Shown here piece after piece: positions 11,295 through 20,465 of a stretch of DNA of 64,000 nucleotides. The notes beneath the pieces were generated by a model. That model saw nothing but the letters and a program-made list of their open reading frames with translations, was not told the DNA's origin and made no database searches. Each line of letters begins with the position of its first letter. The stretch's first letter is position 1. Source of the DNA: Macrotrachela quadricornifera. Lineage: Eukaryota > Rotifera > Eurotatoria > Philodinida > Philodinidae. Made by a program: the position numbers and the translations under genes. The stretch lies in contig JAJEKB010021016.1 of assembly GCA_022393335.1 (NCBI GenBank), positions 1,236,638 to 1,300,637 of the forward strand. Direction: 5' to 3'.

Positions 11295-12040
11295 ACATAT
11301 CGACTAACACTTCTTACTCTCAGATAGACATAAATAAATGTTGTCTTTGTAAATCCATTATCACCCTCTCAAATCTTTTCCTTTACATTCCAACTTTATA
11401 TAATAACAGATATGCGAGGAACTGTCTCATTCAAATTCGAATATAAATGAAATAATAGAAACTAAATTTTTAATTTTATCGAAATTATAATTTATAATAT
11501 GACTAGACACGTCCTCTATGTATATTCGGACAAAAAAACAAGAATAAAGTTTATCCGAATTAGAATTATTAGAAAAGACTGAAAATTGGAAGTTGAATTG
11601 AAGTTTCCAATGATTCGAACATTTATTCACCCTCACCCTCAACTTTATCGAAGGAAGTGATAGACAATCAACTACGAAATATCTACGCTAATGGTTATTA
11701 CATCAGTAGTAGAGCAAAATGAATTATATTGATGAGACTGAAGCAAAAGAAATAATATTTGTGAATGTAGTAGCTGATATTGACATAAAACTACTTTATT
11801 TGCAGTTATTAGACGATATAAATAAAACAGATATAAATAAAACACTTTTTGATCATAAAAAAACTATTTATGGGCCGTTTTACATGTCCTTCTTTTGCGT
11901 CGATGAAAAGAAAGAAGAATATACTTTGTTGTACAAAAGTTGTGCTTAAATACTTGAAAGCAATTTATCTAGTATTCATGCTTAAAAGAGCTATATGTAA
12001 TTTTTGGGCAAAAGAACAAACACTCTCTGAATGGCAACAA
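11295..12040. other. Spacer between GPCR-3 and the YR retrotransposon remnant
   Basis: Open frames at 11719-11949 and 11849-12043 overlap in different frames. The first (76 aa, Asp/Lys/Ile-rich) has no recognisable domain and is probably not a gene. Nothing else seen. Confidence 0.4.
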
Positions 12041-12047
12041 TAACAAT

Positions 12048-12116
12048 CATAAATAGGACAGAGAAAGGCCACTAAGCTCTATTGGTGCAATGAATAGAGG
12101 GTTGTCCCTATTTATG
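12048..12116. repeat. Short imperfect inverted repeat
   Basis: CATAAATAGGACA at 12048-12060 is matched, inverted, by TGTCCCTATTTATG at 12103-12116, leaving a loop of about 42 nt. It lies just beyond the 3' end of the YR retrotransposon remnant and could be part of its terminus or a separate small element. Confidence 0.5.
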
Positions 12117-12139
12117 AAGTGTGTAAGGAAAAGCGAGCT

Positions 12140-13166
12140 TTGACTAACGTAGAAGAAGACATGAATATAACGTTGATATACAGCGGACGATCACCGACCA
12201 AGAATTTGAATTAAGTAAGCAGGAATATCGGCTTCAGCGGCTACTGAAGCTGCACCAATACGAAAAGAATGACCAGAATAATGTGTAGCATGATAACCTA
12301 ATGACAATAATACTTGACGTAATTGTTTCACGAAGATAGAGCGGGATAAGGCTTTCCCGTTTGGCATCAAAAACAGTGTAACAGTTTTCGGATTGACATG
12401 TGGAAATAAAGATGATCGAAGTTTGAGATATAACAATAAATTCTGAATTGGACGGAATAGTTTGTTAGAACAAAAACAACGGACACGTACACCTAAGTTT
12501 TTACGATCAGTTTTGGAACGTTTGAGGAATAATACAGCCGAAACCGAAGTTAACATCAAATCATCCAAACATAAATGTTGGGATGGAATAAATTTGTCAG
12601 CAGTAAATTCGCCAGCACGAAGAAAGCAACACAAAATGCTGCGCGTAACAAAGAGACCCAATAAGGAACATAAAAGATCCGTTTGCGGTAGAGCAGAGAC
12701 GAGAAAAAAGTTCGATAGTAATAGGTAAACGTTTAACTTTTGCTCGTGCTAGTATTTTCTCAACAGCAGGTAACAACTGTTGAAGAGAAAATTTTGGAGA
12801 ACCATTCGAATAACGTAAGAGGTCTGGAAGGCCATTAGATAAACAAAAATACCGAATAGATGATAAACAGCTTGTAATAGTAGAAGCTCAAATATGTAAA
12901 ATACTGAAACAGTAACTAATAAGAAGTTGGAGAGTCACTTCATCGAAACATCGACGAAAAGGACGAGTAAGCTTGGTAAAAGTACGAAAATGTTGAAAAT
13001 CACGTAAACCAGTCGAATAAGCTTTTCGTGTAGAAGGTGCTAAAGCTAAGGACCAAAGATGTTGAGTACATTTTTGTAAATAATCATTTGTGTGTCGAAC
13101 CGAAAGAATAAATCGATGATTCGTTTTCATGAACGAGCCATTGACGTCTTGATAAAGCACCTGCAA
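12140..13166 (-). pseudogene. Tyrosine recombinase of a DIRS/Ngaro-type retrotransposon, broken
   Basis: Read on the minus strand, 13166-12888 encodes the N-terminal core-binding part (STRKAYSTGLRDFQHF and following helices). The catalytic part follows in 12887-12140: FLRAGEF (first Arg region), HSFRIGAAS (H-x-x-R box), LIQILGR, then SSAVYQRYI with the candidate nucleophile Tyr. The gene is dead: an in-frame TGA at 12888-12890, a frame change near 12690, and a second TGA exactly where the conserved Trp of LGRW should be. Such recombinases insert circular retro-DNA in DIRS-like elements. Its position directly downstream of RT and RNase H remnants on the same strand fits that class. Confidence 0.75.
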
Positions 13167-14050
13167 TGTCGTTTGTAAGTTGATATTGTAACGATAATAA
13201 AGTTAATCGACGAATAAAAAGCATAATAGTTCAATCAGTTGATCGTCGTTTATTGAGAATAAAAACAAAACTTTCATTGTCACAATGGAAAATAATACGT
13301 TGCCGGGATCATTGAGAACTCCAAATGACAGAAGCGGCAACAATGGAGATTAATTCTAATAACGTTGAAGTTTTGGTATTTTTGACGAGATGGAGCATAT
13401 CATTAGTCTATTCATCAGCGAATCATTGAGAACGAAAAATAGCTCCGTAAATAAATGAAGATTGTGATTAGATATAGACAAATAATCAAGGAATAAACAT
13501 TGACCATTCCAGTTATGTAGAAAATCGACCCACATTAATAAATCGATTCGTGCTTCTTTCCCCAATCTAACATGATTATGAAGTTGGTCGACTGTCGATG
13601 ATAATTGAAATAAATATGACATAAAGCTTTGTCCAGGAATAATAACACGTGTAGCAAAATTAAAATGACCAATTAACTGTACCAATTCTCTTTTTGTACA
13701 ACGTTTCTTGTTCATGAGTAATTGAATAAATTCAAGCATTCGATGGATTTTGTCGAGAGGAATGTAACTTTGAAATAATGAAGTATGAAGTACGATACCC
13801 AAATAAACTAATGACGTTACCCGACCGATCGTTTTCGAATTCGACAGAGGAATACCTAATTGACTAAATACCACGGACAGGATGGACATCGAACGAAGAC
13901 CCGCTTCTTCATCAATATCAATAGTAAGAAAATCATTGAGTAAATGTTGACAATATTTAATATGATAATTATTAATTAATATCCATTCAACTGCCTGTGA
14001 TACACAATCAAATATACGAGGAGAACTACGCCCAGGTCGATGATTCCGAG
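13130..14050 (-). pseudogene. Reverse transcriptase C-terminal part and RNase H remnant of the same YR retrotransposon
   Basis: The frame 14138-13356 contains SSPRIFDCVSQAVEWIL, then LLNDFLTID at the RT catalytic position (the family has LDDF, so the first Asp appears as Asn), LGIPLSNSKT, and the thumb/connection segment LGIVL..KIHRMLEFIQLLM. Beyond it, in another frame near 13200-13130, is NDIAGALSRRQW, typical of the end of RNase H in YR retroelements (usually ADALSR). The N-terminal half of RT is missing. The first 35 or so residues of the open frame (upstream of about 14045) derive from the ACGG/CCGT-rich repeat, not from RT, so the element is truncated or interrupted there. Confidence 0.7.
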
Positions 14051-14280
14051 CGCCGTATGAGGCATGAAACGACCAAAAAACGGCTAAAATCATGCAGGAA
14101 ACAGCCATGAACGGATGTCGTTTTTCGCCATTTAACACCGTAATCTGTTAACCCAGATTTGTATATGTAGTTTCGCCGGAACGGAAACGGCGCCGTTTCA
14201 GGTCGTTTCCGATGAATAACCATGAACCGTACCGATGCCGTTTTATGCCTGAAACGCGCCGTTTTATTTGACGTTTTACA
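14050..14280. repeat. ACGG/CCGT-rich repeat segment with a perfect 16-bp palindrome
   Basis: Dense in ACGG/CCGT words, including the perfect palindrome GAAACGGCGCCGTTTC at 14184-14199. It resembles the MITE at 14924-15178 in word content and probably belongs to the same family. It supplies the false N-terminus of the RT frame at 14138. Confidence 0.55.
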
Positions 14281-14489
14281 TCAGGTAGTAGTAGCTTTCA
14301 TTTCGTCAAATCTATCATAACTATTCAGGACGAGCATTACGATGCTCATATATGATTGTATACGACGAAATCCGACGATGTACGATCACAGTATACTATC
14401 GTATTTACAATTCTCTACTGTGGTACCCATGCCATCAAAATCGGGCAAACACCGGCGACTAATCGTCATTTTTGGGGATGAAATTGCAA

Positions 14490-14765
14490 TTCTAAGTAAA
14501 AATATAATTATTTTGTTTAAGATAACTTACCATCCATAATGGTATTAGACCAGCCTAAATAAAAAAACATTATTTTATTCAAGATCACTTACCATTTATA
14601 TTGGTATTAGACCAGCCTAAATAAAAAAAACATTATTTTATTCAAGATCACTTACCGTTTATATTGGTATTAGACCAGTCCAAATAAAAAAAAGAATCAT
14701 TTTATCTAAAATAACTTACCATTTGTATTGGTGTTGGACTAAACTAGTTAAAAAAAATCGTTGTA
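14490..14765. repeat. Tandem repeat, about four copies of a 62-63-bp unit
   Basis: The word ACTTAC recurs at 14525, 14587, 14650 and 14713, each followed by CATnnATATTGGTATTAGACCAG-type sequence, AAATAAAAAAA and TTATTTTAT. Copies 2 and 3 are nearly identical, 1 and 4 more diverged. Read on the minus strand, each unit contains TGGTAAGTGATC (donor-like) and TTTTATTTAGGCTGG (acceptor-like), i.e. a 24-nt exon-like and 39-nt intron-like alternation. Degenerate AT-rich copies trail to about 14880. Confidence 0.8.
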
Positions 14766-14923
14766 TTTAAAATAATTATTTTTTTTTAAATAATCATTAA
14801 ATTCAAAATAATTACTTTTTTAAAAATAATCATTATATTTAAAATAATCATTACATTTAAAATAAGTTATTGTTCATATATATATATAGACCAAAAAAAT
14901 ATTTTTTTGACAAAAGGCAACAG

Positions 14924-15178
14924 ATTACCGATGTGAAAGAAAACGGCGTCGTAAACGGCCTTAAACGGTGCAAAACGGCGAAATACGGCTTGATAACGGT
15001 GAAAAACGGTAGCTCTTACGGCTCTCGTTTCAGATGAGACGGAAACAACTGAAGAAAACGACTGTAGTTTTTCGTCGTTTTATGATTCACCGTAAACGAT
15101 AGCATCAGGGTGACCGTTTTTCGTCGTTTTTTACAGTTTAAGACCGTTTACGATGGCGTTTTCTTTCACCTGGGTAAT
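14924..15178. mobile_element. MITE with 35-bp terminal inverted repeats and helically phased ACGG words
   Basis: The left end starts ATTACCGATGTGAAAG (14924-14958). The right end (15144-15178), inverted, starts ATTACCCAGGTGAAAG and continues with the same AAAACG.C.TCGTAAACGG, about 31 of 35 positions matching. The 255-bp element has no ORF. In the left half the word ACGG recurs at 14943, 14955, 14965, 14975, 14985, 14996, 15006 and 15018, a 10-12-bp spacing close to one DNA turn. Superfamily not assigned; target duplication not clear. Confidence 0.7.
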
Positions 15179-15439
15179 TGCTCATAGTATTTACGAGTTG
15201 CTTTACGTCGTGAATTTCCAATGTGATTTTCATGTTCATCGACTGTTTTAATAAATTCATAATTTAATTTTGTATGTAATCCGCCATGACAGAAACATAT
15301 TCTAGAGTATCCACATTTCCAAAAAAATTTTATTTCAGTTTTTCGATCAATTGTATATTAATAAAGGTGCATTTTTAGATGTTTTTGATAGAGTGATTGA
15401 CTTTATCACCGATTGGGATGCTGTTTTGTTAATTTTTTG

Positions 15440-16690
15440 GCATATATATATGCACAAGTAACGCTCGTGTGCAGACTCACTTAACTCTTTCTCGTAGAAG
15501 TATTGCTTCTGAATTATCAACAAATTGCTTATTTATGTCGTTCCATGATTTAAAATCAGCACATTCTCACTGCATTAATTCTGCTAAGCGCATCTATCTA
15601 CACGTTTGAGTTTAGCATCCTGAGCAGAAAGTTGGACTCATTTTTTTCCAGCACTATGATAAGATTGATAAATTTTATTATCCGTTATTCTTATCATCTA
15701 ATATCATCACCGATCATAAATTCTGGTTTTTGTCTCGAATATTTGTGGCCAACTTTTTTAATAAAATATCTATAGTCAGCAATCAGGTAATAATTAATGA
15801 TTAATTAATTCATTAAAACTGACCTCAGATTCGGACTCCCCGCCCTCGATTATCCTTAGGTCAAGGTTTATACAAGAAAGAATCTCGCTTCTATTTTCAT
15901 ATTGTTATACCAATCACTAAAGTGCGGACATACAAGCAAGCAAATAATTTATTTCTGCTAGACTTTTCTCTACCAGAAAGAGAACAAGTAACGCTCGTCC
16001 AAAGACTCGCTCAGCTCTTTCTCGTAGAAATCGTGTTTCTAAACTACCGTCATGCTATTCATTTATAAAATTAAAAAAACCGAAGTCAGATTCAAGTTCC
16101 TCGACCCTGATCCCACTTCGGTCAACCCTTATAAAAAAAATTTTTTTTGCAAAAAAAGTGATCCTTTGTTTTAAAAATTGATCCTCAAAAAAAATTCTGA
16201 AAAACTAACATCAGATTCGACTTCCTCGACCCCGATTGCCCCTTCGGTTAAGTTGTATAGAAAATATTAATAAAATGTTTTTTTGACCTTGTGCGGACAT
16301 ACACGCAATCAATCAATGAATCAGACAATTTATGTTTGTAAAACTCTTCTCTACGAGAAAAAGAATAATTAGCAATGATGTTCATCACCCACCACGATGA
16401 AATCATCATTTCGTGAAAAAATACCTGTTTTCGATGAAAAATACCAAACCTCACCATTTCCTAACATCAATTGATCAATGCTGATACCACATGATCACCG
16501 AATAGACTTCCGATTCGGATTCCTCGACCCCGATTACCCTTTGGTTAAGTTTTATAGAAAATATGAATAAAATGTTTTTTTGACCTTCTGCGGACATACA
16601 AGCAATCAAGCAAGCAATCAAGCAAGCAGACAATTTATGTTTGCAAGACTCTTCTCTACGAGAAAGAGAATATATTTCGTTGATTACGAT
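15440..16690. repeat. Cluster of dispersed-repeat copies (AACGCTCG and CCTCGACCCCGAT families)
   Basis: Four degenerate blocks start near 15818, 16082, 16200 and 16500. Each carries CAGATTCG-type sequence, then CCTCGACCC(C/T)GAT, then CCCnTTnGGTnAAG. At least three are followed by GCGGACATACA, AAGCAATC/AAGC short repeats and TTCTCTACnAGAAA. The block AGTAACGCTCGTnnnnAGACTC recurs near 15458 and 15987. No ORF. Looks like locally amplified fragments of an unrecognised element. Confidence 0.65.
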
Positions 16691-16967
16691 TTGTTATTAT
16701 ATTAGAATCATCAAATTGAGATATGTTGCAGCAATTGAATCAATTAGTCAATGATGATAACTAATTTACTTTGTTCAAGCTTTTTGTAAATGTGTGCAGA
16801 ACAAGTAAGTGTCCTAGACTCCTTTTCTATTTGATTGACTAATTTTTCTAATAATTTATAAAATCAAAGCACTTATTAGACATCGCTGTGAGGACAGTAA
16901 GTAAAGCGTGCGATTTTAATTTTATTTTTTTACATAGACAATAAAGACAAATATAAAAGTTTATTAA
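16691..16967. other. 3' flank of GPCR-4
   Basis: The part from about 16880 resembles 28440-28580 downstream of GPCR-6 (GTGAGGACA ... TTTTAATTTTATTT ... ACATAGACA), so the duplicated block includes 3' sequence. Otherwise no feature. Confidence 0.45.
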
Positions 16968-18016
16968 TTATCCATTTTTAGTTGTCTCTGGTTTTACTTG
17001 ATTCACAACAATTCTTTGTTGTCTCCATCGATTGAGATGATTCTTGAATAGTGCATAAATCAATTGTTTACGAAAACGCTCCGAAGCACAAATATAAATA
17101 TAAAATGGACTCTAGAATAATTAAATTTTAGTCAAAAAAAAAGTAATTTTAATTAATTAATACTTACAGCAAAATATATGTAATAAATAATGAGAGTAAT
17201 ATTTAAAACTAATTGAAGATTTACTTGAATACTTGGAATACTAGTAATAAATGTATTCATTTAAAGAGCATTAACAATACCAAATGGTGATAAAGTGAAA
17301 ATGTTAATAAAAACTTGTACTAAAACCATAACAGTTAATTGTTTATCTAATTCACGTCGAACAAGTGGTATTGTACGATAAGCAATTTGTTGTACATTAC
17401 GAAGGGCCATTAATCCAAATAATCCTGCAATACTAATTGGTAAAAAACTTGAAAGTATAATCGAGATGGCATAACTACGATACTGATTAAAAATAAAATT
17501 ATTACTATTACAACTTGTTATATTTGTAGTCAATGATTTTAAATGATCAAAAAATATTAAATAAGGTATTCCATGTAGAGTCCAAATAATAACAGTTATT
17601 AGAATCAACCATCGAGCTAATTTAATATTACATAATTGTTGTAAACGAACATTCGAACAAGTAGCAAAGTACTGATCAATAATAGCCAAACATAAACATG
17701 TGAATGAAGTTTGAACACATATATGAAATATATATGGTCGAAATTTACAATAAAACAATGAACTTTCTGTTCCATCAGAACCATACGTAGCTGCCATAAT
17801 ACGAGAAAACAGGCCAGTAAATAATTGACCAATATTAACAATAGACATAGTTGTTAAATAGAATGCACATGAACTTTGTCGAAATGTTCGAAGACTAAGA
17901 AATACAAATGTATTAAGAATTCCTCCCAATACACCAGTAACAAAAACTGGTGTTCCAAAATAAATCATTGTTTGTTTTATAGATGAAGACAACGATGTGG
18001 ACATTTTAATTTGCAC
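16968..18016 (-). pseudogene. GPCR-4: receptor copy stopped by one nonsense codon, otherwise intact
   Basis: Exon 1 is 18016-17168 and exon 2 is 17111-16968, with a 56-bp intron (17167-17112; donor GCT|GTAAGT, acceptor TTCTAG). It aligns over its whole length with GPCR-6 (28585-29634), including the DQY motif and exon 2 beginning SPFYIYICASERFRKQL. At codon 252 (17263-17261) the frame has TAA where GPCR-6 has TTA (Leu). After it the reading frame stays open through TM7 and helix 8 to the normal stop at 16968-16970. So a single T-to-A-type change removes TM7 and the tail. A recent pseudogene, a polymorphism, readthrough or a sequencing error are all possible. Confidence 0.85.
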
Positions 18017-18860
18017 TGAGTGATATTCTTTATTAAAAATGAATAGATTCTCTCTGTGATAAAACCTTTTTATTTATAATAGATTGCATGATTAATGTGT
18101 ACACATGAAATAATTAAACTTTTTTCATGGTTCATGCTGTTTATCACTTCAAAAATGAGATACGTTGGCGTTATAAGAAACTAAAAACACATAAGTTACA
18201 TTAAAATGTTATTTTTTCAAAGATATTTATTTCTTTTCCTTTTACTAAAATTCTGAATCTAACATTAAAAAGCTCTTGCCGTAATTCTTGAAGATTTGTC
18301 ATTGTAAACAAGGAAAATATTTCTATCACGATCTTGTGAGAAAGCAATGAGCACAATTTATACTCCTATACTTCAACATTCATTTTAAACGATACGTTAC
18401 AAAATATGTGCTTTGTGAGAAACATTAATAATTTCACATGATCAATAGCATTTAATGTATATCTTTGAGTAAAATATTATTATTTATAGAAGATATAAAA
18501 GCCTATGTTCAACCGAGAAAAAGAATTAACAGTATGCATGTATTAACAAATTATGTAACACGATACATGAAGTATTACAAAAGTTCTTTTTTTACGATTC
18601 TTCTAGAAGGTGTAATTTGAGGACATTTGTTCTATTGCAATGTCTTAATATATTTAGGATTTTGTGCAAGATTTCAGACTTTTATTTTTTATCCATCGCT
18701 ATATCTCTTCATTTCTTTCGGATCATTGTCACATCATTTTCGATAAGAATTTTCAACTTTTACGTGAATAATTTCTCACTACAACCAATGACAAAAAAAC
18801 AGTCGCGCATTCAATTTTGCCACGATTTATCAAAGAAATTTTAGAAAGGTTAATCTTCAG
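18017..18860. other. 5' flank of GPCR-4
   Basis: The first 150 bp or so match 29635-29790 upstream of GPCR-6 (TTAAAAATGAATA ... CCTTTTTATTTATAATAG), showing that flanking sequence was duplicated with the gene. The short frame at 18617-18844 has no support. Confidence 0.5.
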
Positions 18861-18894
18861 CATCCACGAAAGTGGGGACGTACATCCTCCCAAA

Positions 18895-19000
18895 AATTAA
18901 AAATTATTCCCTCGACTGTAGGGAGGGTCATATGAAAAAAACTGAAATGAGTTTGTGTGTCTGTGTGTTTGTGGCAGGTCAAAAGAACACATGTTTTTTT
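18895..19000 (+). repeat. Dispersed repeat copy (TTCCCTCGACTGTAG family)
   Basis: TATTCCCTCGACTGTAGGGA followed by a GTCATATGAAAAAAA segment and a GT-rich stretch leading into GGTCAAAAGAACACATG. A second copy with the same order is at 22400-22490. Confidence 0.6.
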
Positions 19001-19375
19001 GACCCAAAAATTAATTTCTTGGCTAAAAAATTATTTTTTTACAAAAAATGTCTTTTTAACTCAAAAATTTATTTTTTTCTCAAAAATTTATTTCTTGGCC
19101 AAAAAATTATGTTTTTACCAAAAAACTATTTTTTTACCAAAAAATTATTTTTCACCAAAAATGTTTTTTTGACCTCAAAAAATTGTCTTTTTACGAAAAA
19201 TGTTTTTTTGACCCAAAAAATTATTTTTTCACCAAAAATGTTTTTTTGACCCCAAAAATTAATTTTTCACCAAAGATGTTTTTTCACCCCAAAAAAATGT
19301 CTTTTTACCAAAAATGTCTTTTTACCAAAAATGTTTTTTTGACCCCAAAAAAGTGTCTTTTTACCAACGATTTAA
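18995..19375. repeat. Degenerate satellite of TTTTTnACCnAAAAA units
   Basis: About 380 bp built of short units alternating T-runs and A-runs around ACC/GACC, for example TTTTTTTGACCCAAAAAATT and TTTTTACCAAAAATG, repeated about twenty times. All three plus frames stay mostly open and give Lys/Phe-rich repetitive peptides, which I regard as a by-product of the satellite and not as genes. Confidence 0.8.
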
Positions 19376-19419
19376 GTTTTGCCGAAAAGCTTTTTCTGCC
19401 AGTCTTGCCTGGCTACATA

Positions 19420-19535
19420 TGCTATGATGACCCGTCTGTCTACGCTGGGTGTGGTGACTCATCTTTCTAAACGGATCATGATGATTCATCGGTCTAAATG
19501 GGCCCTGAGGATTCCTACGTCTACACATAGTACGA
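19420..19535. repeat. Short tandem repeat, about three 36-40-bp units
   Basis: Units of the form TGATGAnnCnTCnGTCTA...GG recur about three times with drift between the satellite and the Tc1/mariner-type element. Confidence 0.4.
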
Positions 19536-19564
19536 CTAAGTACTTCAATACCGACCTATATATA

Positions 19565-20463
19565 CAGTGGTGTGCAAAAATAATTGCCGTTAGTTTTTTA
19601 CAAATTTACTCCATTAAAGACAACGGATATTGAAAGTTCTTTTATATATAGATAATAGAGACAACAGGGTATACAAACATAATAATTAATAATTAGCTTT
19701 CTTTCTCCTTAGTCAAAAAATCAGAAAAACATATAGCTTTATCGACGTACTCAGATTATTTAAGGTTGTTTTTCCCATGTACATAAACTATGTTCTAGCC
19801 AAAACGATGTCTTTGAGGAAAAGCTAAAGAAGGAATCAGCCCCGTTTTAAATCAAGATCTTGTAGCCAAAGTTTCAGCTCGATACGATGTTTATCAGCCT
19901 TTTAAGATAGGAAAGAAACCCACTTTGGCCCTCGCAGCTTGTAACTTCTCTTTGATGTTGAAGACGAATTTTGAGAATTTTACATTTGAAATAAATTTCA
20001 TCTAATAGTTAATGGCTGTCAACCCTAAAAATTTCACGTCGTTCGGACGAATCGTTGTTAAGGTAGTGTGGAAATCAGGTTGGAGCGCCTTTTTTGTTGG
20101 TTGTTCTATACACCGTGAATTTCTATTTGCTTCCAAGATCTCATATGGTAGGAGCTCATTTGCATGTCGTTAGATACTATGAACTACGGCCTTCGTAAAG
20201 AATATAATTCTCGCCACTCAGCGATTGTCTCAGCCTCAGAAGTGTAATGGGACCGCTTTCTATACTAGAAAAGCAGTAGAATCTCAAATCATGAGGCCTC
20301 TCACCTTACTAAATGTTACTTTCTGAGAAGTTTCACCCTCACTCTAAACTATAGTACATCCTTCATTGTTGGTAAAAGTTTGAGAAGAATTCGTTCATGT
20401 GCTTGACAGATATGGTTTGAGGAAATGTGTAACTACAGCGGCAATTATTTTTGCACACTACTG
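19565..20463. mobile_element. Non-autonomous Tc1/mariner-type element, 899 bp
   Basis: The left terminus begins CAGTGGTGTGCAAAAATAAT; the right terminus, inverted, begins CAGTAGTGTGCAAAAATAAT, about 24 of 25 bp matching. Each end is flanked by TA (19563-19564 and 20464-20465), the target duplication of the superfamily. I see no transposase frame inside, so it depends on a source elsewhere. Confidence 0.85.
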
Positions 20464-20465
20464 TA

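Noticed and set aside
12462..12728. Plus-strand ORF of 88 aa, Lys/Arg-rich
   Set aside because: Antisense to the tyrosine recombinase; the recombinase motifs are on the other strand.
14490..14765. CRISPR-like array
   Set aside because: Units are adjacent tandem copies without unique spacers, in a eukaryotic context.
17617..17841. Minus-strand ORFs of 74 aa in GPCR-4 and at 29235-29459 in GPCR-6
   Set aside because: Out-of-frame shadows kept only because the two receptors are similar.
18872..19470. Three overlapping Lys/Phe-rich repeat ORFs
   Set aside because: Open in several frames because the satellite lacks stops; no signal of selection for one frame.
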